From Phanerodontia chrysosporium (taxonomy: Eukaryota > Basidiomycota > Agaricomycetes > Polyporales > Phanerochaetaceae): a DNA stretch of 63,950 nt. The notes beneath the pieces were generated by a model. The model saw nothing but the letters and a program-made list of their open reading frames with translations. It ran no database searches and was not told the origin of the DNA. This document shows positions 25,390 through 34,558 of the stretch, piece after piece (the first letter of the stretch is position 1; each line of letters begins with the position of its first letter). Location: NCBI GenBank assembly GCA_001910725.1, contig MJGA01000068.1, forward strand, positions 1-63,950, read 5' to 3'. The translations under genes and the position numbers were made by a program.

Positions 25390-25736
25390 GGCGAAATTCA
25401 GACCTTGTGGTCTTGAGTGCCAGGGGTCCTGGAATAGCCGCCGCCTCAAGAAATCATGTTGGAGTATATTTTGGATTGCAAAAGGGCTAGTTTTTGCTTT
25501 AAACATAGACTAGAACAGCAATGGTATTATAATAGCAAATAAAATTGGATGAGTTCAAAGCACTCATACAGTTCGATTGGGCCTTGCGGTCGTGGGTGCA
25601 CGGGGTCCTTCTTGCAGCGGCTGGTATACCAACTCGTGTTCTGAGTGCATTGCACGTTGTCAAAGCACACAAAACCACCTGAACTATGGATGTAGAACTC
25701 TATTGTATTATATAAGAGCAAATAAAGTGGTTGTTT
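25390..25736. repeat. imperfect tandem duplication of about 180 bp
   Basis: Two diverged copies are visible, about 25395-25560 and 25580-25736. Shared blocks include CCTTGTGGTC/CCTTGCGGTC, then GGGGTCCT, then ATTATAATAGCAAATAAA/ATTATATAAGAGCAAATA. The unit lies just outside the coding end of the hAT remnant and may be a subterminal region of that element. Confidence 0.45.
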
Positions 25737-26129
25737 CTAACTAGCAGTCATTACCTGGCTTAATTTCTCGTGGAAGTACTCAATTACCTCGTCCTCAGGA
25801 ATGATGTCCTCACGCCCCACCCAAGACCCAAAAACCATTGCAGCGTGCACGGAGCTGTCCGAGAGGGCATGCCTACACTTCGAAATCGTGAGGCTGCCAC
25901 GCGAGAACGCTCACTTGATGTCAATCGAGGCTGCCAGCACTGAGAGAAAGTCCAGGGCCATTTGCGCAAGTGGGTGACGTGCAGGACCAGTGCACTGGCT
26001 GTCCCAGTACTGAATGGGGTCACTGATATGAGGTAGGGTAGAGAAATCGAGATACTTGGTCGCTGGATTGACAAAGGGGTCGACGGTTCCGTAACTGTTG
26101 ATTTCAGCGAAGAAATCATCGACATCCAT
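25737..26129 (-). pseudogene. hAT transposase C-terminal fragment with TGA stop
   Basis: The minus-strand frame encodes the hAT dimerisation region: DPIQYWDSQ, then HPLAQMALDFLSVLAASIDI, then AFSRGSLTISKCRHALS, ending at TAG 25737-25739. The TGA at 25911-25913 replaces the residue just before AFSRG, where hAT proteins normally have Glu-Arg; CGA to TGA would explain it. The N-terminal transposase, including the catalytic core, is missing, so this is a dead remnant. DNA to its left (25156-25400) has repeated GGGTCATGC and TGGGTC words like hAT subterminal repeats. Confidence 0.7.
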
Positions 26130-26137
26130 AGACTAGG

Positions 26138-26228
26138 CAATGTAACCCCGAGGTTACACACGGACATTTTCTTCGGACATTTTCTTGGTTTTCCTTTCTT
26201 TTCTTCTCTTTGATTCTCATCTGCCTAT
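26138..26228 (+). repeat. possible start of another LTR, cut by E2
   Basis: Begins with an inverted repeat TGTAACC...GGTTACA like the E1 LTR start but is otherwise different (two copies of CGGACATTTTCTT). It runs to the E2 target duplication CCTAT. The continuation may be the sequence from 33925 on the other side of E2, but its far end was not located. Confidence 0.3.
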
Positions 26229-26923
26229 TGTTGCGGAGCAAGGGCTCAACGCCGCACGAGGGAGGGCAGATGGGGAGGACGACCGACGAGGCGCGGCGGA
26301 GCGAGTCACGCAGCAACGTACAACTTCTTCAGCTGTCCGTATTGACCAAGTTCTATTAGTGTTGTATGCTACAATACAAGTGACGGGCTTACCTGTCCGT
26401 ATTGACCAAGAGGTCGAGATGACGGACAGGAGCGAGGGGAGCTACCATTATATACTACGGTACTCTAGGGCAGGCTGTACGATTACCTAAGCTGATGGGC
26501 AGTGCTTGGCATAGCCAGCGAGGCTGCGATGCGGGCTGCGCGGCGAGGCTGTGCGGGGGCTATGTCACGAGGCTGTGTCAGCTGGCAGTGTCTCGAGGCT
26601 GCGTCGGGCCGAGGCTGTGTCATCAGGCTGATCAGCTCGGCGTGTCTCGGCGAGGGGAGTCATCAGGGATGACAGTTCCTCCTCGGCGATCTGGGGAACC
26701 GGTTGCAAGGCAGACCGGTGATCTGGGCGGTGTCTGAGCGCGCAGCGGGATGCGCTGGCGTCTAGGGGTGATGCGCCATCAGGGCGCTGGCGCTGGGTGG
26801 CCAGGCGCTGAGTGTGGGCGGCTAGGACTCCAGACGGCGCGAGGGCTGCTCGCCCGTTGGATTAATCGAGGAAAATAGCCAAAAATCGGCGAAAAATGGG
26901 GCTGCGCCGTCACATCCGTGACA
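26229..26923 (-). repeat. E2 3' LTR
   Basis: 695-bp LTR; on the coding strand it begins TGTCACGGATGTGACG and ends GCTCCGCAACA. It contains two copies of CTGTCCGTATTGACCAAG at 26333-26350 and 26393-26410 (plus coordinates), a TATATA near 26451, and a run of GAGGCTG-type short repeats at 26515-26625. Confidence 0.95.
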
Positions 26924-26938
26924 TTACCCCCCTCCTAA
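26924..26938 (-). other. E2 polypurine tract
   Basis: The coding strand reads AGGAGGGGGGTAA directly before the 3' LTR. This is the expected plus-strand primer site and fixes the element's orientation. Confidence 0.8.
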
Positions 26939-26961
26939 AACTGAGCGTCCTTGCGAGGCTG

Positions 26962-29900
26962 TCAGATGTGGCACCCCTCCTCCCAATCGAGATCGGCCTT
27001 AGCGCGATCAGAGGCAGAAAGGAGAGAGACATTGACTTTGGTGATGAATGGGTGAAAAGAGGTGACGAGGGCTTCGAAGGCGGTGGCAGCGAGCTTGCGG
27101 GGTGCTTCCAGATTTTCGCGATGGAATTTGTTGACCAGGGCCTTGGCGTGCTTGAGGTTGTCTGCTTTCTCCCACGTGTCGCCGGCTTGGCCGTAGCCTT
27201 TCCAGCGGACCTTATACTGTAGTTGGTGGCGGTATATGCGGCTGTCGAGGATCTTCTCGACGACGTATTCTTCTTCGCCGGCAACCTTGACAGGTTTGGG
27301 AGGCAGGGGCTTCTCGACGCCCTGATCGTGCCATGGGCTGAGGCGGTTGACATGGAAAACCGGGTGGATTTTCAGCCAGCTCGGGAGCTCGAGCCGATAG
27401 TCCAGATCGCCGATCTTTTCCAGAACCTTAAATGGGCCCAGCTGGCGAGGGCCAAGTTTGGGCGAAGGCTGATCGATGCTGAGGTCCTTCGTGCTGAGCC
27501 AAACCTGATCGCCGACTTTGAAGGAGTGGGCGCGTTTCTTCGCGGCCTCGTGCTCTTCTTTCATGCGGGCTTTGGTTAGGCGCAGGGCAGCTTCGGCCTC
27601 TTTGCGAACGTGAGCCATGCGGTCTAGGCGCTCATCGAGAGTGGAAACCTTGGTGTGTTTGCCGGCTGGGATCGTGAAGTCCGGTGTGTAGCCGTAAACT
27701 ATCTCGAAGGGGGTGCGTTCGGTAGCACTAGACACGTGTGAGTTCAGGGTGAACTCGGCCATCGGGAGCCAATCGACCCAGTCATCTTGGCGCTGGGAGA
27801 CAAAGAGACGCAGGAATTTCTCGACTTCCTGGTTCTTGCGCTCGACCTTGCCGTTGCCTTCGGGGTGATATGCCGTGGTGAGACCGGTAGCGATGCCGAG
27901 GCGTTTGTACAGCGCTCGCATGTACTGGGCTGCAAACTGGGGTCCACGATCGGAGAAGATCTTGCGTGGGAGGCCGTGGAGGCAGAAGATGTCTGTGTAG
28001 TGGACGTCGCCCATGCCGGCAGCGGTGATCGTCGAGTCGACCGGCACAAGGTGGCACTGATCCGAATAGTGGTCCACGTAGACCGCGATCGAGTCCTTCT
28101 TGGTCTTGGCGTCGCATGGGAGTTGCGTGATGAGATCTACGCCGACGTGTTCCCAAGGCCCTGAAGGGACGTCGTGGGGTTGTAGGGTGGCTTTCGGATG
28201 TGGGGCGGACTTGTACCGTTGACACTGATCGCAGCCGAGCACGTAGCGGCTGACGTCGGCAGAGATGCGCGGCCACCAATAATACCGAGAGACCAATTCA
28301 AGGGTGGTGTGTTTCCCAGGGTGTCCGGCGGTCGGCGCGTCGTGGCAAGACTTGATGACGTCGTTGCGCAGCGCGGCACTGTTCGGGACATAGACTTTCC
28401 CATGGTAGTACAGAAGGCCGTTATCCTCTTCCCATTCGAGAACGCCGTTGCGCAGCTTGCGGGGCCCCTTGGTCCGGAGAGTCTGCAGGGCGTCTGCGAC
28501 TTCCTTTTCTTTTTCGGAACAGTCGCGAATGCGCTTCTCGAGGGGGGAGGGGTTTGCGAAGGCTGCCGTGGCGGCTATCTTAAACAGCTCTGGCTTCAAT
28601 ACTACCTGCGAGCGATTGTCTTCTTCGTTGGAGACATGCAGCGAGGAGGGCCGGGAGAGCGGATCAGCGAGGAGATGGGTTTTGCCAGGGCAGTGGATGA
28701 TGCGGAAGTCGTACTCGGCGAGATAGGAGGCCCATCGGGCTTGTCGCCGCGTGAGATTCTGCGCAGTCTTCCAGTACTGGAGATTCTGATGATCGGTCCA
28801 GATCTCGAAAGGCTCCGGGAGACCTTCGAGGAACTGGCGCCAGTCCTTGAGAGCTTCGATGATTGCAAGCATCTCACGGTCCCAGATCTCGTAGTTCCGC
28901 TCGGCGGGGCTCATGGTTTGCGAGCGATACGCGATTGGATGCCAGAGACCATCTTCAGGGTTGTGTTGGGCTATGACTCCTCCGGTGGCGTAGCCAGAAG
29001 CATCGGTCTCGACGCGAGTTGGCCGATCAATGCTCCACATGGCGAGCACAGGCTGAGTCGTGAAAGCGCGCTTGAGCGTCTCGAAGGCTTCTGCCTGTGC
29101 GGGACCCCAATTAAACGGAGTATCCTTCTTCGTCAGATCGTGCAACGGGCGGCAGATCTTTGAGAAGTCTTTGATGAAACGGCGATAGAAGTTGGCGAAC
29201 CCGACAAAGCCTCGTACGTCTTTGAGGTTCTTCGGGGTCGGCCACTCGGCTACTGCCTTAACCTTGCCGGGGTCCATGCCAACTTGTCCTTCGCTGATGA
29301 GGAGCCCAAGATACTCGATCTCTGAGCGCTCGAACTCGCACTTCTCGGGCTGAAGGTACAGATCGTACTTGGCGAGGCGTGCCAGGACCTCGTGAATGAT
29401 CTTCCAATGCGAAGCGAGATTGTTTGACCAGATGAGGATGTCGTCGAGGTAGACTGCGACCTTGCTTTCGGCGATGAGGTCAGCGAAGATGTGATTCATG
29501 AGGGCCTGGAACGTGGCAGGGCTGTTGCACAGACCGAAGTACATAACTCGGGGTTTGAAGAGACCGCGGTTGGTGACGAAGGCGGCTTTCCACTCGTCAC
29601 CTTCCTTAATCCGGACGTTGTTGTAGCCCCAACGGACGTCGAACTTGGTGAAGATCTTAGCGCCCTGGAGCTTCCCGATGATGTCGGAGGCGAGCGGAAG
29701 GGGGTAGCGATTCTTCACAGTGATGTCGTTGAGCTTGCGATAATCTTGAATGAACCGGAGCTTGCCGTCTTTCTTCTTGATGAAGAATACAGGGGAGGCG
29801 ATCGGAGACTTGCTGGGGACGATATAGCCCTTGGCGAGTGCGTCGTCGATGAACCGCTGTAGTTCCTCGTTCTCGATTGGGGACATGGGGTAGACCTTTG

Positions 29901-30720
29901 ATTTGATCGAGGCCGGGGCGTCCGGAACGAGATCTATCGCGTGATCCCAGGGTTGATGCTTCGGGAGGCGGTGTGATTCTTCTTCGGAGAACACTTTCTT
30001 ATGTCGGTGGTACTCCTTGGGAACCAGCTCCTCAAACGTCTTGGCGTACTTCTCGCGATTGGCTTCGACAGCGATCGCTTGCGAGTAAGTGTAGCCGGCG
30101 AGGATCCAGACTTCGTCCTTGGCGTCCTCAACAATGCCTGCTCGAAGCCATTCACGGCGTTCGGAGCGGTTGGCGTCAATCTGATGGATACCGAAAACCG
30201 GGGTGTCCTCAGCTCCGCCGCGGAGCTGAAACTGGACATCTCCCGTTTCCCAGTCGATGTTCGGGTTCCATTTCTTGAGCCACGGAAGTCCGAGGATGAC
30301 GTCCTCCGGACCGATGTTCGTGACAAGAAACTCCTCCTTAAACGTGTAAGAGCCCACAGTCAGCTGGAGTCTGGCGCGACGCGTGATAGACCCTGCTTCG
30401 TTCTTGGTTCCGTCGATGTTGTATAGCGTTATCTCCCTTTTGAGTGGTACCGTGAGAATCTTATGCTGCTTGCAGAAGTCCTCGTGGATGAACAGCGAAG
30501 TCGCTCCGGAGTCAATCATTGCAGGCGTGCGAATAGTTTTATTGAGTCCGGTGAGCTTTACTGGTACACGGTAATGATTCGAGAAGGGATCTAATACGGA
30601 TATTGTACACGAGCGGATAGAGTCCGAAATGTCCTGTGGTTCTAGCGGAGGCGCCGGAGTTGAATCCGGGCTTGATAAAACGGGGACCGACGATGCGGCG
30701 TCACTCCGGCCCCTTAAGCA
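26962..30720 (-). CDS. E2 pol: protease, RT, RNase H, integrase, chromodomain
   Basis: Enzymatic part of the retrotransposon. The frame is open from the frameshift site at 30720-30726 down to TGA 26962-26964. Numbering from the ATG at 30519 (1185 residues): protease DSG at 3-5; RT D294 and YLDD at 357-360; RNase H D505; integrase zinc site H726, H733, C763, C766; catalytic D795, D857, E893, a DD35E spacing; chromodomain near 1085-1135 (DSRIYRHQLQYKVRWKGY). About 65 more codons lie between the slip site and that ATG, so the real product is a Gag-Pol fusion. No stop or frameshift is seen. The chromodomain probably steers integration to marked chromatin. Confidence 0.93.
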   Translation of the reverse strand, partial: CLRGRSDAASSVPVLSSPDSTPAPPLEPQDISDSIRSCTISVLDPFSNHYRVPVKLTGLNKTIRTPAMIDSGATSLFIHEDFCKQHKILTVPLKREITLYNIDGTKNEAGSITRRARLQLTVGSYTFKEEFLVTNIGPEDVILGLPWLKKWNPNIDWETGDVQFQLRGGAEDTPVFGIHQIDANRSERREWLRAGIVEDAKDEVWILAGYTYSQAIAVEANREKYAKTFEELVPKEYHRHKKVFSEEESHRLPKHQPWDHAIDLVPDAPASIKSKVYPMSPIENEELQRFIDDALAKGYIVPSKSPIASPVFFIKKKDGKLRFIQDYRKLNDITVKNRYPLPLASDIIGKLQGAKIFTKFDVRWGYNNVRIKEGDEWKAAFVTNRGLFKPRVMYFGLCNSPATFQALMNHIFADLIAESKVAVYLDDILIWSNNLASHWKIIHEVLARLAKYDLYLQPEKCEFERSEIEYLGLLISEGQVGMDPGKVKAVAEWPTPKNLKDVRGFVGFANFYRRFIKDFSKICRPLHDLTKKDTPFNWGPAQAEAFETLKRAFTTQPVLAMWSIDRPTRVETDASGYATGGVIAQHNPEDGLWHPIAYRSQTMSPAERNYEIWDREMLAIIEALKDWRQFLEGLPEPFEIWTDHQNLQYWKTAQNLTRRQARWASYLAEYDFRIIHCPGKTHLLADPLSRPSSLHVSNEEDNRSQVVLKPELFKIAATAAFANPSPLEKRIRDCSEKEKEVADALQTLRTKGPRKLRNGVLEWEEDNGLLYYHGKVYVPNSAALRNDVIKSCHDAPTAGHPGKHTTLELVSRYYWWPRISADVSRYVLGCDQCQRYKSAPHPKATLQPHDVPSGPWEHVGVDLITQLPCDAKTKKDSIAVYVDHYSDQCHLVPVDSTITAAGMGDVHYTDIFCLHGLPRKIFSDRGPQFAAQYMRALYKRLGIATGLTTAYHPEGNGKVERKNQEVEKFLRLFVSQRQDDWVDWLPMAEFTLNSHVSSATERTPFEIVYGYTPDFTIPAGKHTKVSTLDERLDRMAHVRKEAEAALRLTKARMKEEHEAAKKRAHSFKVGDQVWLSTKDLSIDQPSPKLGPRQLGPFKVLEKIGDLDYRLELPSWLKIHPVFHVNRLSPWHDQGVEKPLPPKPVKVAGEEEYVVEKILDSRIYRHQLQYKVRWKGYGQAGDTWEKADNLKHAKALVNKFHRENLEAPRKLAATAFEALVTSFHPFITKVNVSLLSASDRAKADLDWEEGCHI

Positions 30721-31964
30721 AAACCCCCGAGCTGCTTTTGTATCAGAGCCAGCTGATCACGGAGGGCGGCGAGTGCGGCGACTTGGTCGTCAGACGAGCT
30801 GCCAGAAGACGAGGAGGCCGGAGACGAGGAGTCCTGTGACGAGGTATCCGAAGACGAGGCGCGGACGGCGGCGGTAGCGGGGGCGGTTCTCGGCTTGCCC
30901 TCGAGGCGGGCGCGACAGACGCGGGACCAGTGACCCTTCTTGCCACAGTGGTTGCAAACCGAGTCGCGGTGAACGGGGTCCGTGGACTTGTGGGACTTCG
31001 AGCCGCAGACCTTGCAGCGATCCTTCATGACGGCGTCGAACTGGCGCTTGAGATCCGTGCCGGTGAGACCCTTAAACAGCTCGTCGATGTTCGCGGCGTC
31101 AATGTCCATCGCGTTCGGGTCGCGGAAGGCGCGCGCTGACGAGCTAGCCGGAGTCGAGGACGTCTTGCCTTGCTGTGCCAAGAGGTCTTGCGAGAGCTTG
31201 TCCTTCGACCGGTCGACGGCGAAACCCGCGTTCTTGAGCTCGTCGTACGTCTCGGGGCCTTTGCCGGTAGCGGGGTTGACCATGTACGAGATCCGCTCGA
31301 GGTAGTCCTTATTAAACTTCGTCCGTAGTCGGGCTGCCAGGTCTTCCGGGGTGAGCTTCGTGCGGCCGGCGAGGGCTTGGAACTCCGCAAAGAACTCCGC
31401 GAACCGACGGTTGCCCTGCGTACAAGCTTGCAGCTTGCTGAGAGCCTCGGCCTTCTCGTCCATGGGCTCGAACCGGTTCTTGAAGGCCTCCCAGAACGTA
31501 GCGCGACAGCCGTCGAATATCTGAGTGCCGTCTGCCGCTTGCTCGATGTACTGCCGTGCCCATTCGGCCGCTTCGTTCTGCATGAAGGAGAGAGCGCCGA
31601 CGATCCACTTCTGGCCGTCTACCAAGATCTTGCCGGATTCGGGGTCCCGCTGGAGGTTACCGTTGACGTCGCGCTTGCCGAATTTCTCCGGCTGTCCATC
31701 GGCGTAGATGCGATAGGCGGCTCGGAAGAGACGGGCCGTGTCCGAACCTTTCCCTTTGAACGGGACGGGCTTCTCGACGAAGGGGAGCTCCTTGTTGGCG
31801 TTGACCGTTGCGTTGACCGTTGTGTGATTGTTACCGATGGCCTGGGCCAGAGTGTTGACCGTGTTGGTGAGCTGCGTCATCGCCTGGGCCATTTGCAGGA
31901 GCGCAGCAGAAACGGGGTCGGGAGGCGCCGGACCGGGCGGCGCTCCACCGGGAGTGCTCGACAT
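30714..31964 (-). CDS. E2 gag
   Basis: Nucleocapsid/capsid precursor, 416 residues, from the first in-frame ATG (31964, context AACATGTCG) to TAA 30714-30716. The N-terminus is Pro/Gly-rich. The retrotransposon gag domain follows (PFVEKPVPFKGKGSD, WKFRFEPM-like region). The CCHC zinc knuckle CNHCGKKGHWSRVC has the standard C-x2-C-x4-H-x4-C form, with an extra C-x2-C pair just before it. A Ser-rich tail ends LGGFA. The same frame is open far upstream of the ATG (see leader entry). Confidence 0.9.
   Translation of the reverse strand: MSSTPGGAPPGPAPPDPVSAALLQMAQAMTQLTNTVNTLAQAIGNNHTTVNATVNANKELPFVEKPVPFKGKGSDTARLFRAAYRIYADGQPEKFGKRDVNGNLQRDPESGKILVDGQKWIVGALSFMQNEAAEWARQYIEQAADGTQIFDGCRATFWEAFKNRFEPMDEKAEALSKLQACTQGNRRFAEFFAEFQALAGRTKLTPEDLAARLRTKFNKDYLERISYMVNPATGKGPETYDELKNAGFAVDRSKDKLSQDLLAQQGKTSSTPASSSARAFRDPNAMDIDAANIDELFKGLTGTDLKRQFDAVMKDRCKVCGSKSHKSTDPVHRDSVCNHCGKKGHWSRVCRARLEGKPRTAPATAAVRASSSDTSSQDSSSPASSSSGSSSDDQVAALAALRDQLALIQKQLGGFA
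30720..30726 (-). promoter_or_regulatory. -1 ribosomal frameshift heptamer GGGTTTT
   Basis: On the coding strand the gag frame reads GGG GGT TTT GCT TAA. The heptamer G-GGT-TTT fits the X-XXY-YYZ slip rule. Slipping back one base continues TTT TGC TTA AGG into pol with no stop as far as the protease. The site lies two codons before the gag stop. The degenerate copy near 38068-38074 keeps the same heptamer. Confidence 0.75.
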
Positions 31965-33094
31965 GTTGGGGGGACGGGGAGTGTTGGCTCCGGAGTGAGC
32001 GCGAGAGAGATCGAGCAGAGAGGGAGCGGGTTCGTGGTCGGAGAGCACGGAGCCGAGCGATGTCTCAGGAGACGAGTGGTGGCTGCTGTCCGGGGGACTG
32101 TGATCGGGAGTATTCGGAGTAGTGGCGGAGGCGCGGGCGAATTCTAACCGTTGCGCGAAACGAGGGCGCTCGATTTGGATTTCTCGAGTGCCCGGTGGAA
32201 GTTGTGGGGCAGGTGGAGTACTTTCCCGGTGTGGGCAGGGCTGTTCGTTGCAGAGGGCGAACTCCCAGTCTTCTCCTCGATCGATGAGGTGACAGTCGCG
32301 AACGGTGCGATCTTCGAGATTCCGCGCAAAGAAATGCGGTTGATTCGAACAGCCGGTATCCAGAGCGACACGAGATATATTTATAAACTATTCGAAATAT
32401 CCAGCCCGGTACACGATGTCCAACTCTCCCACGATGCGGCGGAAGTTGCGCCTTAAACTGATGAACGAAATGTCACCAATTTGAGCTAGTCCAAGCTCGT
32501 ATTGATGCCACTCCTTAAACGTGGTGGTGGGGGCGAGGCGGCTGAGCTCGGCGCGGATCTGCTGGAGGCGCTCGATCAGCTGACAGACGCCGTGCGCGTG
32601 GTCGCTGTTCACGAGGTGGAAGAGGTCGACTTCCTCGACGGCCTTGAGTCGCTTGATGGTCGCGTCGAGCTTAGGCGTGAAGATGCCGACGAGGTCGGTG
32701 GGGGAGTACTTGGGGATATCGATACCGACGGGCTTGCAGGCGATAGGCTCGTACGTCGGGGCGGCGCTGAGGCGCTCTGCCAAACTGAGCTTGGAGGAGG
32801 AGGCGGCTACAGCGGCCTGGGCTTCTTGCGCCTCTCGTTGGCGCTGCTCGCGGATGCGGTTGCCTACACGTTGTTCGGCCTCACGAGCCTCGCGAACGGC
32901 AGTCCAGTTGATGGAGGGGACGGAGGGTGGAGGCTGGGGGAGCGTGGACACGTATTTGACGACCACCTTGACTTTGCGGTCCGTCCACTTGACGGGGTTG
33001 CCGGCCTCGCGACGACGTTGGAGGCGGTCGAAAATGCGCTGGGGGATGTGGTCCTTGAGCCGGACGTCTTTCGGCACTGCGAAGCAAGGACCTC
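31965..33094 (-). other. E2 leader frame upstream of gag, no ATG, one TAG, Cys-rich end
   Basis: In the same frame as gag, codons are open from just after a TGA at about 33095-33097 to the gag ATG, interrupted only by TAG 32388-32390. No ATG occurs in this 1.1 kb; the first part could start only at a non-AUG codon such as GTG 33075-33077. The part before the TAG (about 229 codons) has a helical, charged look (EAEQRVGNRIREQRQREAQ). The part after it has a Cys/His cluster (GCSNQPHFF, then CNEQPCPH) and a Ser/Pro linker into gag. Length without stops in GC-rich DNA is not proof of coding, but the Cys cluster recurs in E5. Confidence 0.5.
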
Positions 33095-33229
33095 AGCAAC
33101 GTGCACGGAGTGAGCAGACTGCTCGACTACGACGTACTCGCTTTAAACGGAGGGAATAAACTTTTTTAAACGGGGTTTGGGGGAGCGGTAGGGAAAAATG
33201 CCTAGGGCACCCAAAAGATCTCGACCTAA

Positions 33230-33924
33230 TGTTGCGGAGCAAGGGCTCAACGCCGCACGAGGGAGGGCAGATGGGGAGGACGACCGACGAGGCGCGGCGG
33301 AGCGAGTCACGCAGCGACGTACAACTTCTTCAGCTGTCCGTATTGACCAAGTTCTATTAGTGTTGTATGCTACAATACAAGTGACGGGCTTACCTGTCCG
33401 TATTGACCAAGAGGTCGAGATGACGGACAGGAGCGAGGGGAGCTACCCTTATATACTACGGTACTCTAGGGCAGGCTGTACGATTACCTAAGCTGATGGG
33501 CAGTGCTTGGCATAGCCAGCGAGGCTGCGATGCGGACTGCGCGGCGAGGCTGTGCGGGGGCTATGTCACGAGGCTGTGTCAGCTGGCAGTGTCTCGAGGC
33601 TGCGTCGGGCTGAGGCTGTGTCATCAGGCTGATCAGCTCGGCGTGTCTCGGCGAGGGGAGTCATCAGGGATGACAGTTCCTCCTCGGCGATCTGGGGAAC
33701 CGGTTGCAAGGCAGACCGGTGATCTGGGCGGTGTCTGAGCGTGCAGCGGGATGCGCTGGCGTTTAGGGGTGATGCGCCATCAGGGCGCTGGCGCTGAGTG
33801 TCCAGGCGCTGAGTGTGGGCGGCTAGGACTCCAGACGGCGCGAGGGCTGCTCGCCCGTTGGATTAATCGAGGAAAATAGCCAAAAATCGGCGAAAAATAG
33901 GGCAGCACCGTCACATCCGTGACA
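33230..33924 (-). repeat. E2 5' LTR
   Basis: 695-bp partner of 26229-26923, about 98 percent identical by eye. Contains the same paired CTGTCCGTATTGACCAAG repeats and TATA. Confidence 0.95.
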
Positions 33925-34558
33925 CCTATTTTGTATGAGCCTGCCACCAAGTGGGTGCTCTTCCTCTTTTGGACATTTGGTTTGGATATCTCCAGTGCTT
34001 CGCGCGCACGCTGCTCGGAGGTCGCGCGCCCCCTACCTTCATTCCTTACTTTTACCCTTATGGAACAAAGGTGTGTATATGTCTCTCTCACATGTATTAC
34101 TAGGTTCCTGACTTCTACTCTCACGGAATGAAGAAATGCATTTTGTTCCTGTTCATCTGGAAAAATGAGGAAGTATACATAGCTCTAGATAGGTTTTGTA
34201 GGTTATTTAGCACCGTAGACTAGTCCCAAATGTATAGGTGTTTGTAGATGATGGGGCAACATGTAGGTCAAAAGTAGGCACTATAGGTGCCCTGCATGAT
34301 GCTGTAGCATATGTAGGCTTGTAGATACATATAATATGTAGGCCACATAGACAGCATAGGCTATATCATGTGCGAGCAGAGATAATGACACTTACGGCCT
34401 TATCCAACCCCACTTCTCGAAGTTGTAAGACTTCGGTCTCATTTCGCACGCGATATAAGCTAGTGTACAAGTGTGTATTATTAACAGAGAATGAGATAAA
34501 CTGAACGTCAATGACAAGGACCGCCTTGCCCGTCATCATGCCATTCAGCCCCAGCCGC
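33925..34558. other. non-coding stretch right of E2
   Basis: Starts with the E2 target duplication. The part to about 34135 has a pyrimidine-rich, LTR-like look. From 34190 to 34360 TGTAGG/TATAGG words recur. No gene seen. Confidence 0.35.

Larger units (their letters stand above)
26224..33929 (-). mobile_element. E2: Ty3/gypsy chromovirus, 695-bp LTRs, TSD CCTAT, coding-intact
   Basis: The element proper is 26229-33924 (7.7 kb), transcribed on the minus strand. The LTRs are both 695 bp; the target duplication CCTAT is at 26224-26228 and 33925-33929. The two LTRs differ at roughly a dozen positions. Interior in coding order: an AUG-less leader frame (33094-31965), gag (31964-30714), a GGGTTTT -1 frameshift site, pol (to 26962), then polypurine tract and 3' LTR. 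gag and pol have no internal stop, so this copy could be active. Six more LTRs of this family are scattered to the right. Confidence 0.95.

Noticed and set aside
26228..26930. Possible CRISPR-like or satellite array because of repeated GAGGCTG and CTGTCCGTATTG words
   Set aside because: The repeats are inside LTRs that recur with target duplications; this is a eukaryotic genome and the spacing is not array-like.
28198..29163. Plus-strand frame of 321 codons inside E2
   Set aside because: Antisense of pol RNase H/integrase, which is intact on the minus strand.
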